A stretch of DNA of 64,000 nucleotides from Saxidomus purpurata (GCA_022818135.1 JAFMSR010000014.1:38567252-38631251), one strand, 5' to 3'. Counted from the first letter of the stretch, positions 1 through 12,004 are shown. Translations and numbers: made by a program. Notes: generated by a model not told the origin, from the letters alone.

Positions 1-607
1 ATCATGCGATGATTAAAGTTTAATCATATTTTATTGCATATATACTAAGGATGGGAACGAATACTATAATTAGTATTCGAATATTCGTATAGACTATTCG
101 AATACATTCGAATATTCGAATCAGATTGTTTAACTTTTCTGAATGTTTTACTATCCGAAAAGTATTTATCCGAAATTATGTATAGTTCGCCAATGGCTAA
201 TTAATAACTATTCGGGAAATTGTCACTTAAATTCATGATTCTCAACATTTAGCGATTTAAAACATTGTCTTAGTAAATAAAAATGAAATGACAATTTTCA
301 TAGATAAAATTAATATTTACGTTTGTATTTTATTGATTTTTACTATTACGACTACATTTTGATGTATATCGTTGTCAAAACTGATCAATAAATCGGACTG
401 TGATGCAAAGTGGATTCAGTGCGCATCAATCTTTCATTCTTCAAAATACCGTTGGTTGCATTTCTTTGAGTAATGATTTTTGATTGGGTTTCAATTGAGT
501 AATCGAACATGATAGATTTTTTTTAATTAAAAGCTATGACGTTTATCAGCCGACAGACTTGAGTTACATCGCCGAATTTGGGGCTAATTATTTGAACAAT
601 ACATTAA

Positions 608-1269
608 GGTGGCACTCCACACTTTTTAGCAACAAATTCGAATTGGTCAGGGGTAATTCTATAAAGTTTAGAGATATAAGGAAATTAAACAGCCCTGTGA
701 ACTTTAAATCAAATATAAGTGCCAAAGTTTGTTGTTTGAGTTTTAGTTTGCATGTTTACAAATGCGAAAACATGGGTCTGGAAAGCCAGTGCAGAGATGA
801 CATGCGCAGATGGTGACATTTTGTAAACAAGTGAAAATCAGCTTTACGGCTTAGAAAATCAAGCTTTTTACAGTGGGGTACATACTTTTACTGCTAGCAA
901 AAAATCTTCGTGGTTAAGCACCTTGTTCAATGTGTTTGTTTACATATCTAGATAGTCTGCAAGCCAGAAACAGTGTCACCTAGTGTGAAATATTTGCAGG
1001 TAATTTTGTACAGGTTCGGAAAAAAGGGCCAGAATGGTCTCGGACTGCAGTGAATTCTGGCCTCTGACGGTATAAATAGGAACTAAAATTTTCAGGAAAG
1101 AAAGGCAGTTCAGACTACCGAATTGTATTAATACGTTTACACTGGCAATGTGTTCACAGTGAAACACTTATTCTATTTTCAGGTTCACAGGTTGTTCGTA
1201 TGAGATAGGCGTACTTTGTTGGTGTCGCTCGAGAAAAGCCGAGGGCTGAGAAAAGTGTGGAGTGCTACC
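608..1269. mobile_element. 662-bp MITE with TAA target duplication (PIF/Harbinger-like)
   Basis: The ends are GGTGGCACTCCACACTTTT and the inverse AAAAGTGTGGAGTGCTACC, with one mismatch. TAA flanks both sides (605-607 and 1270-1272). The related copy at 39890-40515 lacks this block and has a single TAA at the matching place (near 40236), so the insertion can be read directly. A 3-bp TWA duplication is characteristic of PIF/Harbinger elements; that assignment is inference. No coding potential is seen. Confidence 0.75.
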
Positions 1270-1564
1270 TAAGATTCGCACCCTACAAAACAAGAAATAA
1301 AGGCGCTAGATAATCGCTCCACGTGTGAGTTACTAAAGCAACAAACTGAAAAACTGTTGCAATTTAGGATCCGCAATTTGCAATTATGACACGTGTTAAC
1401 AAAACACCGACCGGGGATATAAGCAATTAGTTATTTGATGAAATATTGTAAGGCTTTCGTGTGTTTGTCAACGTTTGTCGAACTTTAAAACAAATGGGGA
1501 AAAACGAAAAAAATGAACGAATATTCAAGTCCTAAAATTGCAAAATACGAATATTCGAATTAAG

Positions 1565-1625
1565 GATGGGAATGAATATTCGAATATTCGCATTCGTTCC
1601 GAATATTCGAATATTCATTCCCATC
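1565..1625. repeat. 61-bp perfect inverted repeat (fused transposon ends)
   Basis: Two 26-base arms (1565-1590 and 1600-1625) are exact reverse complements around a 9-base spacer. Each arm starts GATGGGAATG and continues as alternating GAATATTCG. The arms are the terminal sequence of the transposon at 46-1625, so this looks like two ends joined with almost no interior. Confidence 0.7.
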
Positions 1626-1690
1626 GGTACGGTCGTGACCCCAGTGGGGCTTGAACCCGCAACTTCCGGCATGTGGTTAAACCGTATAAA
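1626..1690 (-). repeat. tRNA-like SINE fragment
   Basis: The minus strand carries a B-box-like GGTTCAAGCCC (about 1644-1654) inside a short CCCAGTGGGG stem context. No convincing A box or full cloverleaf is present, so this is a SINE remnant rather than a tRNA gene. Confidence 0.35.
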
Positions 1691-1699
1691 TTATTCTCG

Positions 1700-2990
1700 A
1701 TTACTGTATCTGGGGTACTGACCAGTTCTCGTGTCGAATCTTGGAATTGTTGAGCTAGCTTATCGGACTCATACCGACGAGTCTGCCATTTTACCTGTGC
1801 ACATTAGAATAGACAAAAGATGATTTTGAGTTCTTTTTTGCGAACTTTTCATTTAGAGGGTATGCTTCTTCTGACCAAAAGACTGCTCGTCAAAACTAAT
1901 TGTCAAATGTACCTTTGCTTTATGATCGTTTTTAATTTGGTATGCGTTGAATTATTATAAAAACAGTTATTTTGGTATTCCCGTTTTTATTTGATTATCA
2001 TATACGCAATTTATAGAATCAGAAATCTGTTTACAGAAATAATTTCGTTTACTTATTCCTGGCGATGAAACATGTCCACATGTATTACAGGTTTACAGCA
2101 ATTCAATCAGAAAATATAATACTTTGTATTCCTACAAGGCAGACTCCTCGAAAATAAAATAATGGTATGAAGCAGGTAGCGGAACAAGTCGCGTATCTTT
2201 TCGTCAGCAATTTCCATATATTATCCTTTCTCCGTTACTTGTTCCGTTGTTGGTAAGCATGACAATATTTTATATAATAATTGAAACTTCGTGGATATTT
2301 ATTGTTAAATGTAACTTTGACTCAAACATTTATCCTTTAGAACATATAATTTTTCACCATACCATGAACTGATATTATAGGAATTTCCGATTTAAGTAAC
2401 AATTTTCCGTATTTCGGCATGAAAAGAAAGTACAATTGCGTTGTAACGTCATGGTTTGGAAACATTGAAACGTCGCGAATATATTATGCATTTTCTGGTG
2501 ATATTAACAAAAAATCTACTGAGAACATATGCCTTTTTATATGATCATTTAAAACCAGATGCACATTATATCAAAACATTAAAAACTTTGACCGCGCGAA
2601 TAACGCGCTAAACGGCAAAATCCGTAAATTTTGACGAAAAAAATCACTACGTTTTTGGCTTAGGACTATTTATTTTTGCAGAAATACTGGTTTTGTAATC
2701 CATGAAACACATTAAAATTGCTCACACTGAATAAAATCTGTTGTCAAAATAATGTACACTTGAAAAAAGGAAATCCTCATCATTTTATTGAAATTATGAT
2801 AGAAAACGATCAATTTTCGTTAGAAAAACGGATGCCACCAAGTGGCTTTTTACCTAAATAGGAAAAGAGAATTTATTTTTCGAAAATATAGAAATTGGTC
2901 TATACCTGGACCAAAATTCATACTTTTCCGTCTACTTTTTCAGTTCTGGTCCTAAGGTCCGCATCTGCCTTAAATCACTTTCTCTGTAAT
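1700..2990. other. AT-rich spacer, no gene seen
   Basis: There are no ORFs beyond chance length and no clear terminal repeats. A short inverted pair around the GCGGAACAAG/CTTGTTCCG motif near 2178-2245 is the only structure seen. Part of the 3' end may belong to the untranslated region or LTR of the Gypsy relic that follows, but no LTR boundary is visible. Confidence 0.4.
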
Positions 2991-3009
2991 TATTGTAATT
3001 ATGAAACAA

Positions 3010-4052
3010 TCACAAATTTGAACGATCGGGCGACTGGGAAATTCTCCCAGACTTTGTAACATAAACATTGTTTGAACCATTTGAACTTTCAGTATTTGAA
3101 CAGTTTTCATTTTGAGACAGTTGAGAGTCTGATTTATTGTTAGACACTGTTGGCTGGCACTCAGTGACAGGAATATCAATTTCCTTATCAAAATTCACCT
3201 CTTTGTTTAGTTTTAAGAAATGCCTGCGATTGCGCGAGACTGTACTTTTTGGTGTCTCTACATTAAAAGATCTTGGTCGTGAATCTTCCTTTAAAACTCG
3301 ACCATCAATGCCCATGTCTTTAACATATACCCCATCCCCTGGCTACAAATGGGAGAGGTACCGAGCGCGTCTGGCCTTATCGTAATTTTATTTGTAGTAA
3401 GTACGGTTATTCCCTCTTTTTCCGTAACGCTTTTGAATTTACGGACTTTTGCTCAAGCTTTACAGGAGCTTGAGGCAGTGTACTTTTCATTTGACGCCCG
3501 AATAACATTTGGCTTGGCGAAAGCCAATTTTGCAATGGTGTAGCCCGGTATGTAAGCATAGCTTAGTACGGGTCACGACACGCATTCAGCAGACGTTTTA
3601 CAGTTTGAACTGCGCGCTCTGCTTCTGAGTTGCTCATTTGATATCTCGGACTCGAAGTTATATGTTCGATACACTGGCGCCAGAGTACTAAACTGCCCTG
3701 TAATTTTAACAAAATACCCCATTTTTACCAAAATAATACCATTTCATGATAAAAAAAAACCTTGTCAAAAAGTCATTTTCAGTCAAACCCCCGTATACAC
3801 TGTTCTATATTATGTGAATAATATAGAACAGTGTATCAATACGGGGGTTTGACAATGTTTTTTTTCTTTCATGAAATGGTATTATTTTGGTAAAAATGGG
3901 GTATTTTGTTAAAATTACAGGGCAGTTTAGTACTCTGGCGCCAGTGGTTCGATACCTTAATCAGCACAAAACTTGTTGAAAATATCTGAGGCATACTGTG
4001 GCCCTCCGTCCGTGAATGTCACAAAGGCCATGTTGTGATAATATGGATTTGA
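3010..4052 (-). pseudogene. Ty3/Gypsy-type pol relic: integrase core and C-terminus
   Basis: Read on the minus strand from 4052 down, there is an integrase segment with the second catalytic aspartate in a TDGGPQY context, then after an inserted element the glutamate region (SNSEAERAVQTVK), then SPSQMLFGRQ, then a C-terminal tail that includes VYVKDMG-like residues and ends with a TKSGR...SPDR motif at about 3010-3050. This order is that of the DDE integrase and C-terminal tail of Gypsy-like retrotransposons. Lesions: a stop just before the GIE residues (near 3957), another after RDPY (near 3566), a frame loss near 3400-3440, and a 275-bp insertion. No gag, reverse transcriptase or LTR is visible, so it is a dead 3' fragment. 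Confidence 0.85.
3672..3946. mobile_element. 275-bp foldback element with 8-bp target duplication
   Basis: Nearly the whole element is an inverted repeat. It starts CACTGGCGCCAGAGTACT and ends with the inverse, and the arms meet near 3805-3830. GTTCGATA flanks it on both sides (3664-3671 and 3947-3954). The 8-bp duplication and CA...TG ends fit a hAT-type MITE. It sits inside the Gypsy integrase relic, which supplies the host reading frame on each side and confirms the boundaries. Confidence 0.8.
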
Positions 4053-5070
4053 AATTTCCTACAAAAGCCGCGGACGAGAGAGAGCTGAGTTTAGCTAATT
4101 CGGTGTAGATTTTTTAGAATGAAATACGTTAAGGAAATGGCAAAGATTGTCACCAACGCTTTAAACTTCAGGAATAAGGACAAACTATTAATTAAATATT
4201 TTAAATTTTTCATTAGGCCGTCAGTACAACGAAATCGTACGTGGCACTTTGGTTTAAATAATACATCTGGACGGACATACGGACGAACTTGTGTTCTGTA
4301 CAATGCTTTACGGCTACAATATATGATGGAATGAACGCGGAAACCACCCAATGCAAAGTTGCTCGGAAACTAAACACCCTAACATATACTGGGTATGTGC
4401 GGACGGACGGACAGAATTACATGCATACGGGTTGGTTGCATCATCGCAAAATGTATGATCGTGCGTTCAGCAGAAGATGACTGTGTAAACATTTGCTAAA
4501 ATATATATTACCAACCACTACTATGAAAATGTGATGTTAGCACAAGGAAACAACCATTCTGCTTCAATACTGTTTTTACAAACAGAACATCGTTTCATAT
4601 ATAAATCTTTTCAGTAAAACTATTATTTCGACACTATGGCATTAATCCCTGCAAATTTAACTGCATTTCGAATAGTCACATCATTGTTACTCGCGGCGGG
4701 GTGGGGGGAGGCTTAAATTTGAAGGTGCCAACTATAAGATTTTTTTTAAATGATTATGTGCAAGTGGCATCTGCATGATGCATTAGTATACCTTGAAGCT
4801 TCCGTTGGAATTCTGCAGATATTAAGTACCTAAAACCAACTGAAAAAATGCCTGATCTTTGCCCGACAAGTAATTTATCCCATGTCCATTGTATTGCAGA
4901 GAAATCTAGTGCATGATGGTAATATTTTCTAAAAGAAGACGTCTGTATTTAATGGAAGAAATATTCCTCTAGATCTAAAATACATGTCTCTTCCATGCGT
5001 CCGGCCCTCCAGAAGGAATCAATTTCACTGGACCAAAGTGTCTCGTAGATTATAAGAATATTTCACTGGT
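4053..5070. other. spacer with weak interspersed repeat, no gene seen
   Basis: Two copies of a GGACGGAC-rich motif (near 4268-4285 and 4400-4415) resemble the heads of other tandem families in this window. ORFs here (for example 4119-4334 and its antisense) are short, overlap each other and show no recognisable domain. Confidence 0.35.
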
Positions 5071-5145
5071 TGCACGTTCAGATGGGATTATCTGGCTCGA
5101 GGGTAACAGTTACCCGAGAGCCAGATATTCTCATCTGCACGTGCA
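5071..5145. repeat. 75-bp foldback
   Basis: The segment opens TGCACGTTCAGATGGGATTA and closes with the near-inverse ending ATCTGCACGTGCA. The inner stem CTGGCTCGAGGGTAAC pairs with GTTACCCGAGAGCCAG. It is a near-complete hairpin with a few mismatches and no spacer; no target duplication is evident. Confidence 0.6.
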
Positions 5146-5339
5146 GCCATGGATAGATCCTTTTCTTGCATACAATTTTCTACTTATAGTAGCAAAAATA
5201 AAATTAAAATAATGACTTATATGTTAGCGCTATTTTCTTGTAGTAATGTATGAATTTACAAATTCATTCATAAAAGTAGTTCATTCTGATGTCATTAAGT
5301 CATCTTGCACCAGGGGGTGTAAGTTGAGATTTTCCAGCA

Positions 5340-5900
5340 CTGGTGACAACTGCAGATAATCCTATCTGGTATGCAAGAAGTAATATTCCCAACTACATTC
5401 AAACCATGTTTGATGAAAATACAACAAGGCGTTTTGGAGTTGAAGAACGGAAAAAGTTTTCAAGTTTCATGCCCCCTGTAACCTTGACCTTTGGCTATAT
5501 CACCCTAAATTGTAATGTGCACAATTACACTTTAGACTGATGTTTCTCATTAAATTTGAAGAAAATCCGAAAATCTGACAAGGGGTTTGGAGAAGAGCAG
5601 ACAAGATTTTTAAGTTTCAGACCCCTGTAACCTTGACATTTGAGTACATGACCTCAACTTACAATATGCATAACTAGACATCATACTGATGTTTTTCACC
5701 AAGTATGATACAAATCCAAAGAGACGTTTTAAAAATAAAGGTCGTACAAAATTTTCAATTTTCCAGCCCCTCTTACCTTTAATCATTTGAACCCGAATTA
5801 CAAAATGCACAACTAGACTTCATACTGATGCTTCGCACTAAGTTTGATGAAAATCCAGTAAGGGGGATCGGAGATGAAGAGCGCACCATATAAAGTGCAC
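5340..5900. repeat. divergent tandem repeat, about 150-bp unit
   Basis: Three degenerate units share the order 'TTTGATGAAAAT ... GAAGA(A/G) ... CCCCTGTAACCTTGAC ... ACTAGACTTCATACTGATG'. They occur near 5400-5545, 5546-5690 and 5691-5845. This is a decayed member of the same style of array as those at 31205 and 40541. Confidence 0.5.
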
Positions 5901-6090
5901 AGACAGACGGACGGGCCGACATACAGACGGCACGGGGAAAACAATATCTCTCGTCTGATGGGGCGAGAGATCATGCATGTCAACCCATCTTGCGTATATT
6001 TAGATTGTATGTTGTGTTTTCTAAGCCAATATTATTTACTTTCAATATGCCGATATTAGAGTTTATGCATTACACAGACTGACCTTTTCT

Positions 6091-6208
6091 ACTTACGACG
6101 GCGTAAGTTACGGTATCACTAAGGCGCCGATAAGATGTGTTTTGAGTTACTGGAATAATGTTACCTTAGCGCCACTTTAGCACCACCGTAAAGTCCGTCG
6201 TAACTTAA
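6091..6208. repeat. about 118-bp imperfect foldback (MITE-like)
   Basis: The left arm, ACTTACGACGGCGTAAGTTA then CGGT...AAGGCGCC, pairs imperfectly with the right arm, GGCGCCACTTTAGCACCACCG then GTCCGTCGTAACTT. The duplication at the ends is not clear. Confidence 0.45.
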
Positions 6209-7278
6209 GATAAGGTGAACGTTTCGAGTTAGTCACCCCTGCTTCTTAGTAAATGCTCGCCTACTAAAAATGACCAAAAATACGGGGGCGTGAAAGTCTA
6301 CAACAACAATCACTTGAAACTTTACGAAATAACTATCGCTAAATGCAATTGTTGTTTTTAAAATTCACTACAATTGTTTAAAGTACTGAAATGATATTTC
6401 AAAGATAGTTTGCAGTTTGCTGTGAACATATTACGTCAGAGTCGTCAAGCTTACAGACTGCATACTGTTCACACATTTCTCATTCAACGAAATTGTGGGA
6501 AACAGTAATGTTTATGTCGTACATGTTGATACTGGACTGTGATGTTTACTTGTAAGATTTTTTGTTGTTTTCTTTTGCTGAAATTTACATGCTGAATTTA
6601 TATTGTTTTAACTTTTAGTATTTAAACAAATTTATTTATAAACGATCTACAGAAAATGTGAAAATTCAGAAATAAATTGAGGAAAAGTAGCTTTTTAAAT
6701 CATTATTTCTTGTCAACTTTTTTTTAAATCATGCTGTGACCAATATAAACATTGTAAAAGTAGTCTGTCAAACAGTTTGAGAACTTGAAAATTTGATGTC
6801 CTCAGACTTTAACGTATGTTAAACAAGGAAAAGTGTTTTCATGTCACTGACTGAGAAAGGTTGCTGTTCTTAGCGTCTGACAGGACAATGGCTTAATCAG
6901 ACAGTTGTCATAGTAATGGAATGATAAATATAATTATGTGTATAGGAAAACACTGAATTGCTGCCAGAAATAGAGGTCAGATAGCACAGCTGATCAGAGA
7001 TACACAGGTCCATAATATTGTGCTTGATACATATCTGGCTATAGGGAAACGCTGGTTCAAATATGTCTGTCTGTCCGGAAAATTTCCCCTTAATAACACT
7101 CTACTAGTCACAATTTTCATTTGAATTTCATGAAACTTGCACAGAAGGTCGCAAGCAACATGAGATGATCCCTTTTGTATTGGAGTCAGTGGGTCAAAGG
7201 TCAAGGGAGTTTCCTCGACAACATTCTACAGATCAATATTTTCATTCAACTTTCTCAAACGGTTGCCTGCAACATGAA
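6209..7278. other. AT-rich spacer with a decayed repeat
   Basis: No gene was recognised. From about 7035 there are two degenerate units with 'CTACTAGTCACAATTTTCATT' and 'TTCATGAAACTTGCACAGAAGG', a decayed tandem family resembling those elsewhere in the window. Confidence 0.35.
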
Positions 7279-7560
7279 GACGACAAGATACAAGATACAA
7301 AATTTTATTTACAGTCGGTGGAGTTAACGAGAGAAAAACATTAGCTATGAATAGCTATTGACTGACATACATAATGACAAGAGAGAGTGGTATATTTCAA
7401 CCTATAATGATAGTAAACCTGTAAAAGAATCATAATCACGATCGACAGTAATATCACAAGAGTATGGACGAAAGAACTAGGGTAAATGCATACAGGCATA
7501 ATTAAGAATAATTAAAATAAATGCAAGAAATAGAATAAATTATGTATGAATTAGATTGAA
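7279..7560 (-). mobile_element. LINE 3' end with TTGTATC tail (truncated)
   Basis: On the minus strand the segment ends with an AATAAA signal followed by two copies of a TTGTATC-type unit (7283-7298). That is the form of a non-LTR retrotransposon 3' end with a short microsatellite tail. No reverse transcriptase remains, so it is a 5'-truncated insertion. The upstream boundary is approximate. Confidence 0.4.
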
Positions 7561-8095
7561 AACTGTGTGAAAGCTGCTGATCTTGACCCTATTCTTTTGG
7601 GGTAAAAAGTCAAGGTCGCAGTGACCTGATATTGCACAGTCTACAGGCCACGATTTTCATTCAACTTTCATTAATCTTGCTAAGAGGAAAACGCTTTAAG
7701 TTTGCAACAAATATTCAGTGAGACGAACCTGCAGTTACAGTGCTGTCTGACGAAAATACTAACACCCTGTTGTGTCCCTTAATTACCTGGTTACTCACCC
7801 GTGACCGGAACTAAGCTAACGTCACACTTCCGCCTAGCAGCTCTCGCTCTCTTCAGGCTAAACCTAGAAACAGTACAGACGTACATAAATAGGATCGGCA
7901 AGCATCTGCGCCTACAGCAGGTAAGCCATCACTATTATAGTCGCAAATGCTTCAACCCGTTGATAAATCCCCATTATAGACAGTGCCTTATTTCATATTA
8001 TTAGAACAGAGCCGTTGTGAGAAGTTTTACAACTTATGCTTTCGCCCGATATAGGTATTGCCTATTTTCATATTAACTATTTGGCCTACTGTATG

Positions 8096-8113
8096 TATAT
8101 ATATATATATATA
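8096..8113. repeat. short (TA)n microsatellite
   Basis: About nine TA units follow TATGTA. The downstream motif 'ACATTTAGTGGTAT' recurs near 59847, so the neighbourhood is an interspersed repeat. Confidence 0.7.
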
Positions 8114-8243
8114 CTTTACATTTAGTGGTATCTTCCCTGTCGCTAAAAATAAAGGATACCTCTGATTTCAAACTGATGTAATGTACACGAGAGTAAATAC
8201 GACAGCGCACCGGGTCAGAATCCTTATAGTTTGAAAACAGTGT

Positions 8244-9632
8244 TTACATATGGAATGATATTTAGGTAAAAATTACACAATGCCTGCTTACTGTTACAAT
8301 TTACTCATTGACACTGCTATTGTGCTTATTGGTACAGTCATTATGCATGCTTGCACTTTCATCACGCTTGTTGACAATGATACCATGATTGCTGGAAGTT
8401 ACAACTTGTTTGTTGTTTAGGCCATGATGCCTTTTTCATATTTTCATTTGACTGAATGACAGTGCAATCTAGCGTAATGGTTTATTTCATCATGCTGTGG
8501 TTATCTTGGTTAATTTGTAATGCATCCAAGAACAAAATACACGAAGTGATCAACCAGTATGGAAAATGTTATCAGGCACTAGGCAAAATAGAACTATTAG
8601 CATAATGCCATTTCAAAATTATAAGTCACATTTTGATAACAGGGGGCGCTATGTTCTAGTCGTGTTTTTCCGTAATTTGAATAATTATTTGCCGGAAAGA
8701 TTATCGTGGATATCCGAATATGTATAATGTTAAAAAAACAGATTTCCACTTTCATTGTCACTATATTTATATAATGTCAAATCCTTCTTTAACACTCCTT
8801 CCCCTCAGTTACAACACATAACATAACTCCTGCATGGGAAAGCTGGATGCTAAAAACACGGCAATTTCCCCTTCCATTCCGAGTTCCCCTACGGTGTGAA
8901 GGCAATGACTGCAATTGACTAGTGCAGAATGGCTCAGTAGCACTTCCGACGGTATACTACTCTACTATGCCTAAAAAACCTATTGAAGTAAATCCTGGGT
9001 GAGAAAATACCAAGGTCCCTCCTGGGGCTCAAACCCCGGACCTCGTGATCTGAAGGCGGACACTCAACCACGTCGCTAAAGGGTTAACCCAACAGCAAGG
9101 CTGTTTGAAGTGGCCTATAAACCTACAATCACTACACTATTTACAACAGAGACAAAACATAACTTGTATTGGTCTTTAACATTATGCTTACTTTCAACTT
9201 GCTTAGTGGCTGATTGCATCTTTCATTTTGTGTGGTCACATCGTGTGTTTTGTTCTAGGAGCATTATAACTGTGCAATGTTGAAATATCAAAGCTTATAT
9301 ACAGTCCCGGCATGTTGAAATATTTCATTACGCTACATTGCACTGTCATTCAGCCATATAGACCACCAAACAAGTGTGCGGCAATCATGATATCATTGTC
9401 AACAAGTGTGATGAAAGTGCAAGCATGCATAATGACTGTACCAATAAGCACAATAGCAGTGTCAATGAGTAAATTGTAACAGTGAGCAGGCATTGTGTAA
9501 TTGTGAACATTTGTGATGAAAGTGCAAGCATGCATAATGACTGTACCAATAAGCACAATAGCAGTGTCAATGAGTAAAATGTAACAGTAAGCAGGCATTG
9601 TGTAATTTTTACCTAAATATCATTCCATATTT
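8244..9632. mobile_element. element with long inverted arms (about 250-320 bp)
   Basis: The left arm (8244-8510) begins TTACATATGGAATGATATTT and runs through TTACTCATTGACACTGCTAT. The right arm (about 9310-9632) is its inverse. The right arm carries an extra 105-bp tandem duplication (units start at 9408 and 9513). Between the arms lie unique AT-rich DNA and a SINE fragment. No transposase ORF exists; the minus-strand ORFs at 9350-9598 are simply the duplicated arm read twice. Confidence 0.65.
9019..9083 (-). repeat. tRNA-derived SINE head
   Basis: The minus strand shows an A-box-like TAGCGACGTGG with GGTTGAGTG and a B box GGTTTGAGCCC about 40 bases further on, in a Ser/Leu-like arrangement. 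The acceptor stem does not close, so this is a SINE promoter region, not a tRNA gene. Confidence 0.5.
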
Positions 9633-10125
9633 ACAAACCCAAAGATTATTGCTAGACGGCACCCAGTATTGGTCGAAGGCGTGTCTTATGCGTGACACGT
9701 CCATTACGTCATCGGATAGGTGCTAGAGCGGGAGATTTGCTAAACCAATATGGCGTCCGAGAGATTCTTCTTATTTATTTACAATATACAGTACAGCACA
9801 GGCGGATTCCGTTTTTGCCGCGCTATAGCGCGGGAGGTTTTACAACGCGGGAGCAATAAAACCATGTCGCATCACGCGGCATATGATTGTATATGCGGCA
9901 TCTATATGCCGCGTGTCATTTGCGATATGCGACAAGTACCATGCCGCGTGACGCGACGTAAAGGATTTAAATTTCCTTTAAAAACTAATGCCTTTTGCAC
10001 AATGTACAAAATGTACATGTAATTCTATAAAAGGTTTTATAAGATATAATTTTATAGAAATTTTGCATGAGTTACTGCAGTTTGCTATCTTGCGAGTATG
10101 TTTAAAAAAATAATTATTGTATATA

Positions 10126-10165
10126 ATCACGGACCTATATACACATGTGTATATAGGTCCGTGAT
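10126..10165. repeat. 40-bp perfect palindrome
   Basis: The segment is symmetric about 10145/10146 with no spacer. Each half holds ATCACGGACCTATATACAC. The centre is ACATGT. Confidence 0.8.
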
Positions 10166-10581
10166 ATAATTAAATGTTGTAACATTTTCATGACTTTGTT
10201 CTTTTATTCTAAACTTTTTATTACAGATATCGTTGTTTGTCGCAAGAATTATAATATTATTGCTTATCAATAATTTGTCGTCGTTTTGATGTATGTAATG
10301 AAACAAAATTGATTCCGACGCTTGCCTTGAAGTTGGGGATAATTAGTGTCACATCTTAATTGAGTAGACACTTATTGCTAATATTAACAAAGGGTGATGA
10401 TTGCGATTTTCTACAGTACTGTCATCATGTTTTTCATTTTAATGAACCATAAAGTAAGATAATCGGCTAAAACAGATGTCATTGGCAATTTACTGTCGAA
10501 GTAGTTAAGACAGGATTATTTTAGTGTCAACTTTGCATTATTGTATTTATATACTAATAAGTGTTACTTTGTGTGAATGTG

Positions 10582-10689
10582 ATGGCTTCACGTCAAGCTT
10601 CTAAACAGGACATGTACTTTCTGGTTCGCTATTGCGTTGATCAGGAGCTTAACGTCAGAAGCAGGGAATTTTTTAAGACGGAAGATATG
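10582..10689 (+). CDS. possible first exon, 36 residues, unrecognised
   Basis: An ATG opens a 36-codon frame (MASRQASKQDMYFLVRYCVD, then QELNVRSREFFKTEDM) that ends at a good donor (ATG|gtaaga) in phase 0. Composition is protein-like: charged residues are well mixed, unlike the Phe/Ile/Leu-rich chance ORFs nearby. No downstream exon could be matched with confidence. It lies inside the 4.2-kb TIR element, so it may be the start of that element's lost transposase or accessory gene. I do not recognise a family. Confidence 0.3.
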
Positions 10690-11621
10690 GTAAGAAATCG
10701 CATGTTTTTTTTTCATCTAAATCACTACTTCATCAGCATATCTTTTTGTTACATGTGCGCGCCAGTTTATGATTTGTTTTATCCACTCAACTGTTGGGTA
10801 AAGCTTCCGTCTATATAATGTCAATGTCAATCAAAACTCGCACAGAAATGCACAAAAATGTAATAAGATAACGAATTTACATTAGAGAAATAGTAAAAAC
10901 ATATGTTGATGCTTTTTCAAAAAGATTTTTCTAGACGATTATGTAGCATTCTGTATTCACTTTATTTCTGCGATATGACTTCCTTTTACTACTGTTGATT
11001 TTTTTCCCCGAATAAATCATTAGTTTAGACATAATTTATTGCATTATCTCTTAAGCGGTTATTAAACAAGTCTGTATATAAGTTACTTCAGTGTGATAAA
11101 TATTTACAATTTTATTATCGTGCCTTTAAAATAGAACTGATCTGGTAATAAACTATTTTTATGTTTATACATAATAACAACTTTTTTAAAATTACGCCTG
11201 TCACTAAAAGATAACCATCCTATTTCCTGAATAAGTTTATTTGTAGAAACTGATCGTCATACTTTGCGACAAAAACAATATGTTTGTTATAAATATAAGA
11301 ACTGACAATTATTTGCCGTCTGAATGTACAACAATTCGGCATCAACTCTTTTAAATGTACGGTACTATATTAAATTTCTAAAGTTGACATTTCCAGCTTT
11401 CAATTTGGTGAATTTCGTACGGTGCAGAACTGGTCATGATCTGCACTGATTGAAAATTCATGCAGAACAATTGCTGCTAGCAGTAAAATTGTTACTTTAT
11501 CAAAACAACAATCTCTCAGCGTTGACTGCATCCACATAATCAGTAGATAAATGTAAGAACTAAACTTCACAAACATACAAGTAACAGCCTAAATACTGTA
11601 CGTCCATTTATCGACCCCTAC

Positions 11622-11735
11622 ATTGTGAGAGCTCGAACCGGGGGCACAACCGGTTTCTGTACGTACATGCATATCGATTCCTACACTCGATGTTAGGCAC
11701 CAACATTTTACCAACTACCTGTGAGCTATGAACCG
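11622..11735 (-). repeat. tRNA-derived SINE (minus strand)
   Basis: The minus strand has an A box TAGCTCACAGGTAGTTGG and, about 75 bases on, a B box GGTTCGAGCTC. The spacing is longer than in a tRNA, as expected for an expanded or duplicated SINE head. The CTGTGAGCT/CCGGG motif appears twice (11625 and 11725). Confidence 0.45.
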
Positions 11736-12004
11736 GGATCACAACCAGCTTTTGTACTGTAGGTGTTTGATGTTTTATGAAAATAATTAAGATGATTTTT
11801 TTAAAAGATCGCACTGTTGAAAGTAAAATTTAGTGACGTAACATCAAACATTGTGGTACACACATGTAACATTTACCCCTCGTGCTAAGGTTTGGTTTCA
11901 AAACAGTTAAATTTGATTTGAACTGAATTACAATTCAAGAAGGAAAGTACATCCGTTCCAGCCGTATTATGGTCGTTCTAACAGACGGGCAGTTTACCTT
12001 ATTA

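Larger units (their letters stand above)
46..1625. mobile_element. TIR DNA transposon, copy A (non-autonomous, interrupted)
   Basis: The left end begins TAAGGATGGGAACGAATA and is rich in GAATATTCG. The right part ends in the inverse motif, and a related copy at 39890-40515 ends CGTTCCCATCCTTA. The bodies align from about 296-606 with 39890-40231 and from about 1290-1560 with 40255-40500, so this is one family. No transposase is visible; the 85-residue ORF at 559-816 runs across an insertion junction and is not credible as a gene. The superfamily is uncertain: GATGGGAA-type ends are seen in some hAT-like elements, but no 8-bp target duplication was found. A MITE at 608-1269 interrupts it. Confidence 0.6.

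Noticed and set aside
2400..3000. LTR of the Gypsy relic
   Set aside because: No matching second LTR, polypurine tract or TG...CA boundary could be identified in the window.
9019..9083. Functional tRNA gene (also considered at 11622, 15451, 48371 and 53943)
   Set aside because: A and B boxes are present but acceptor stems do not pair and no full cloverleaf forms, as expected for SINE heads.
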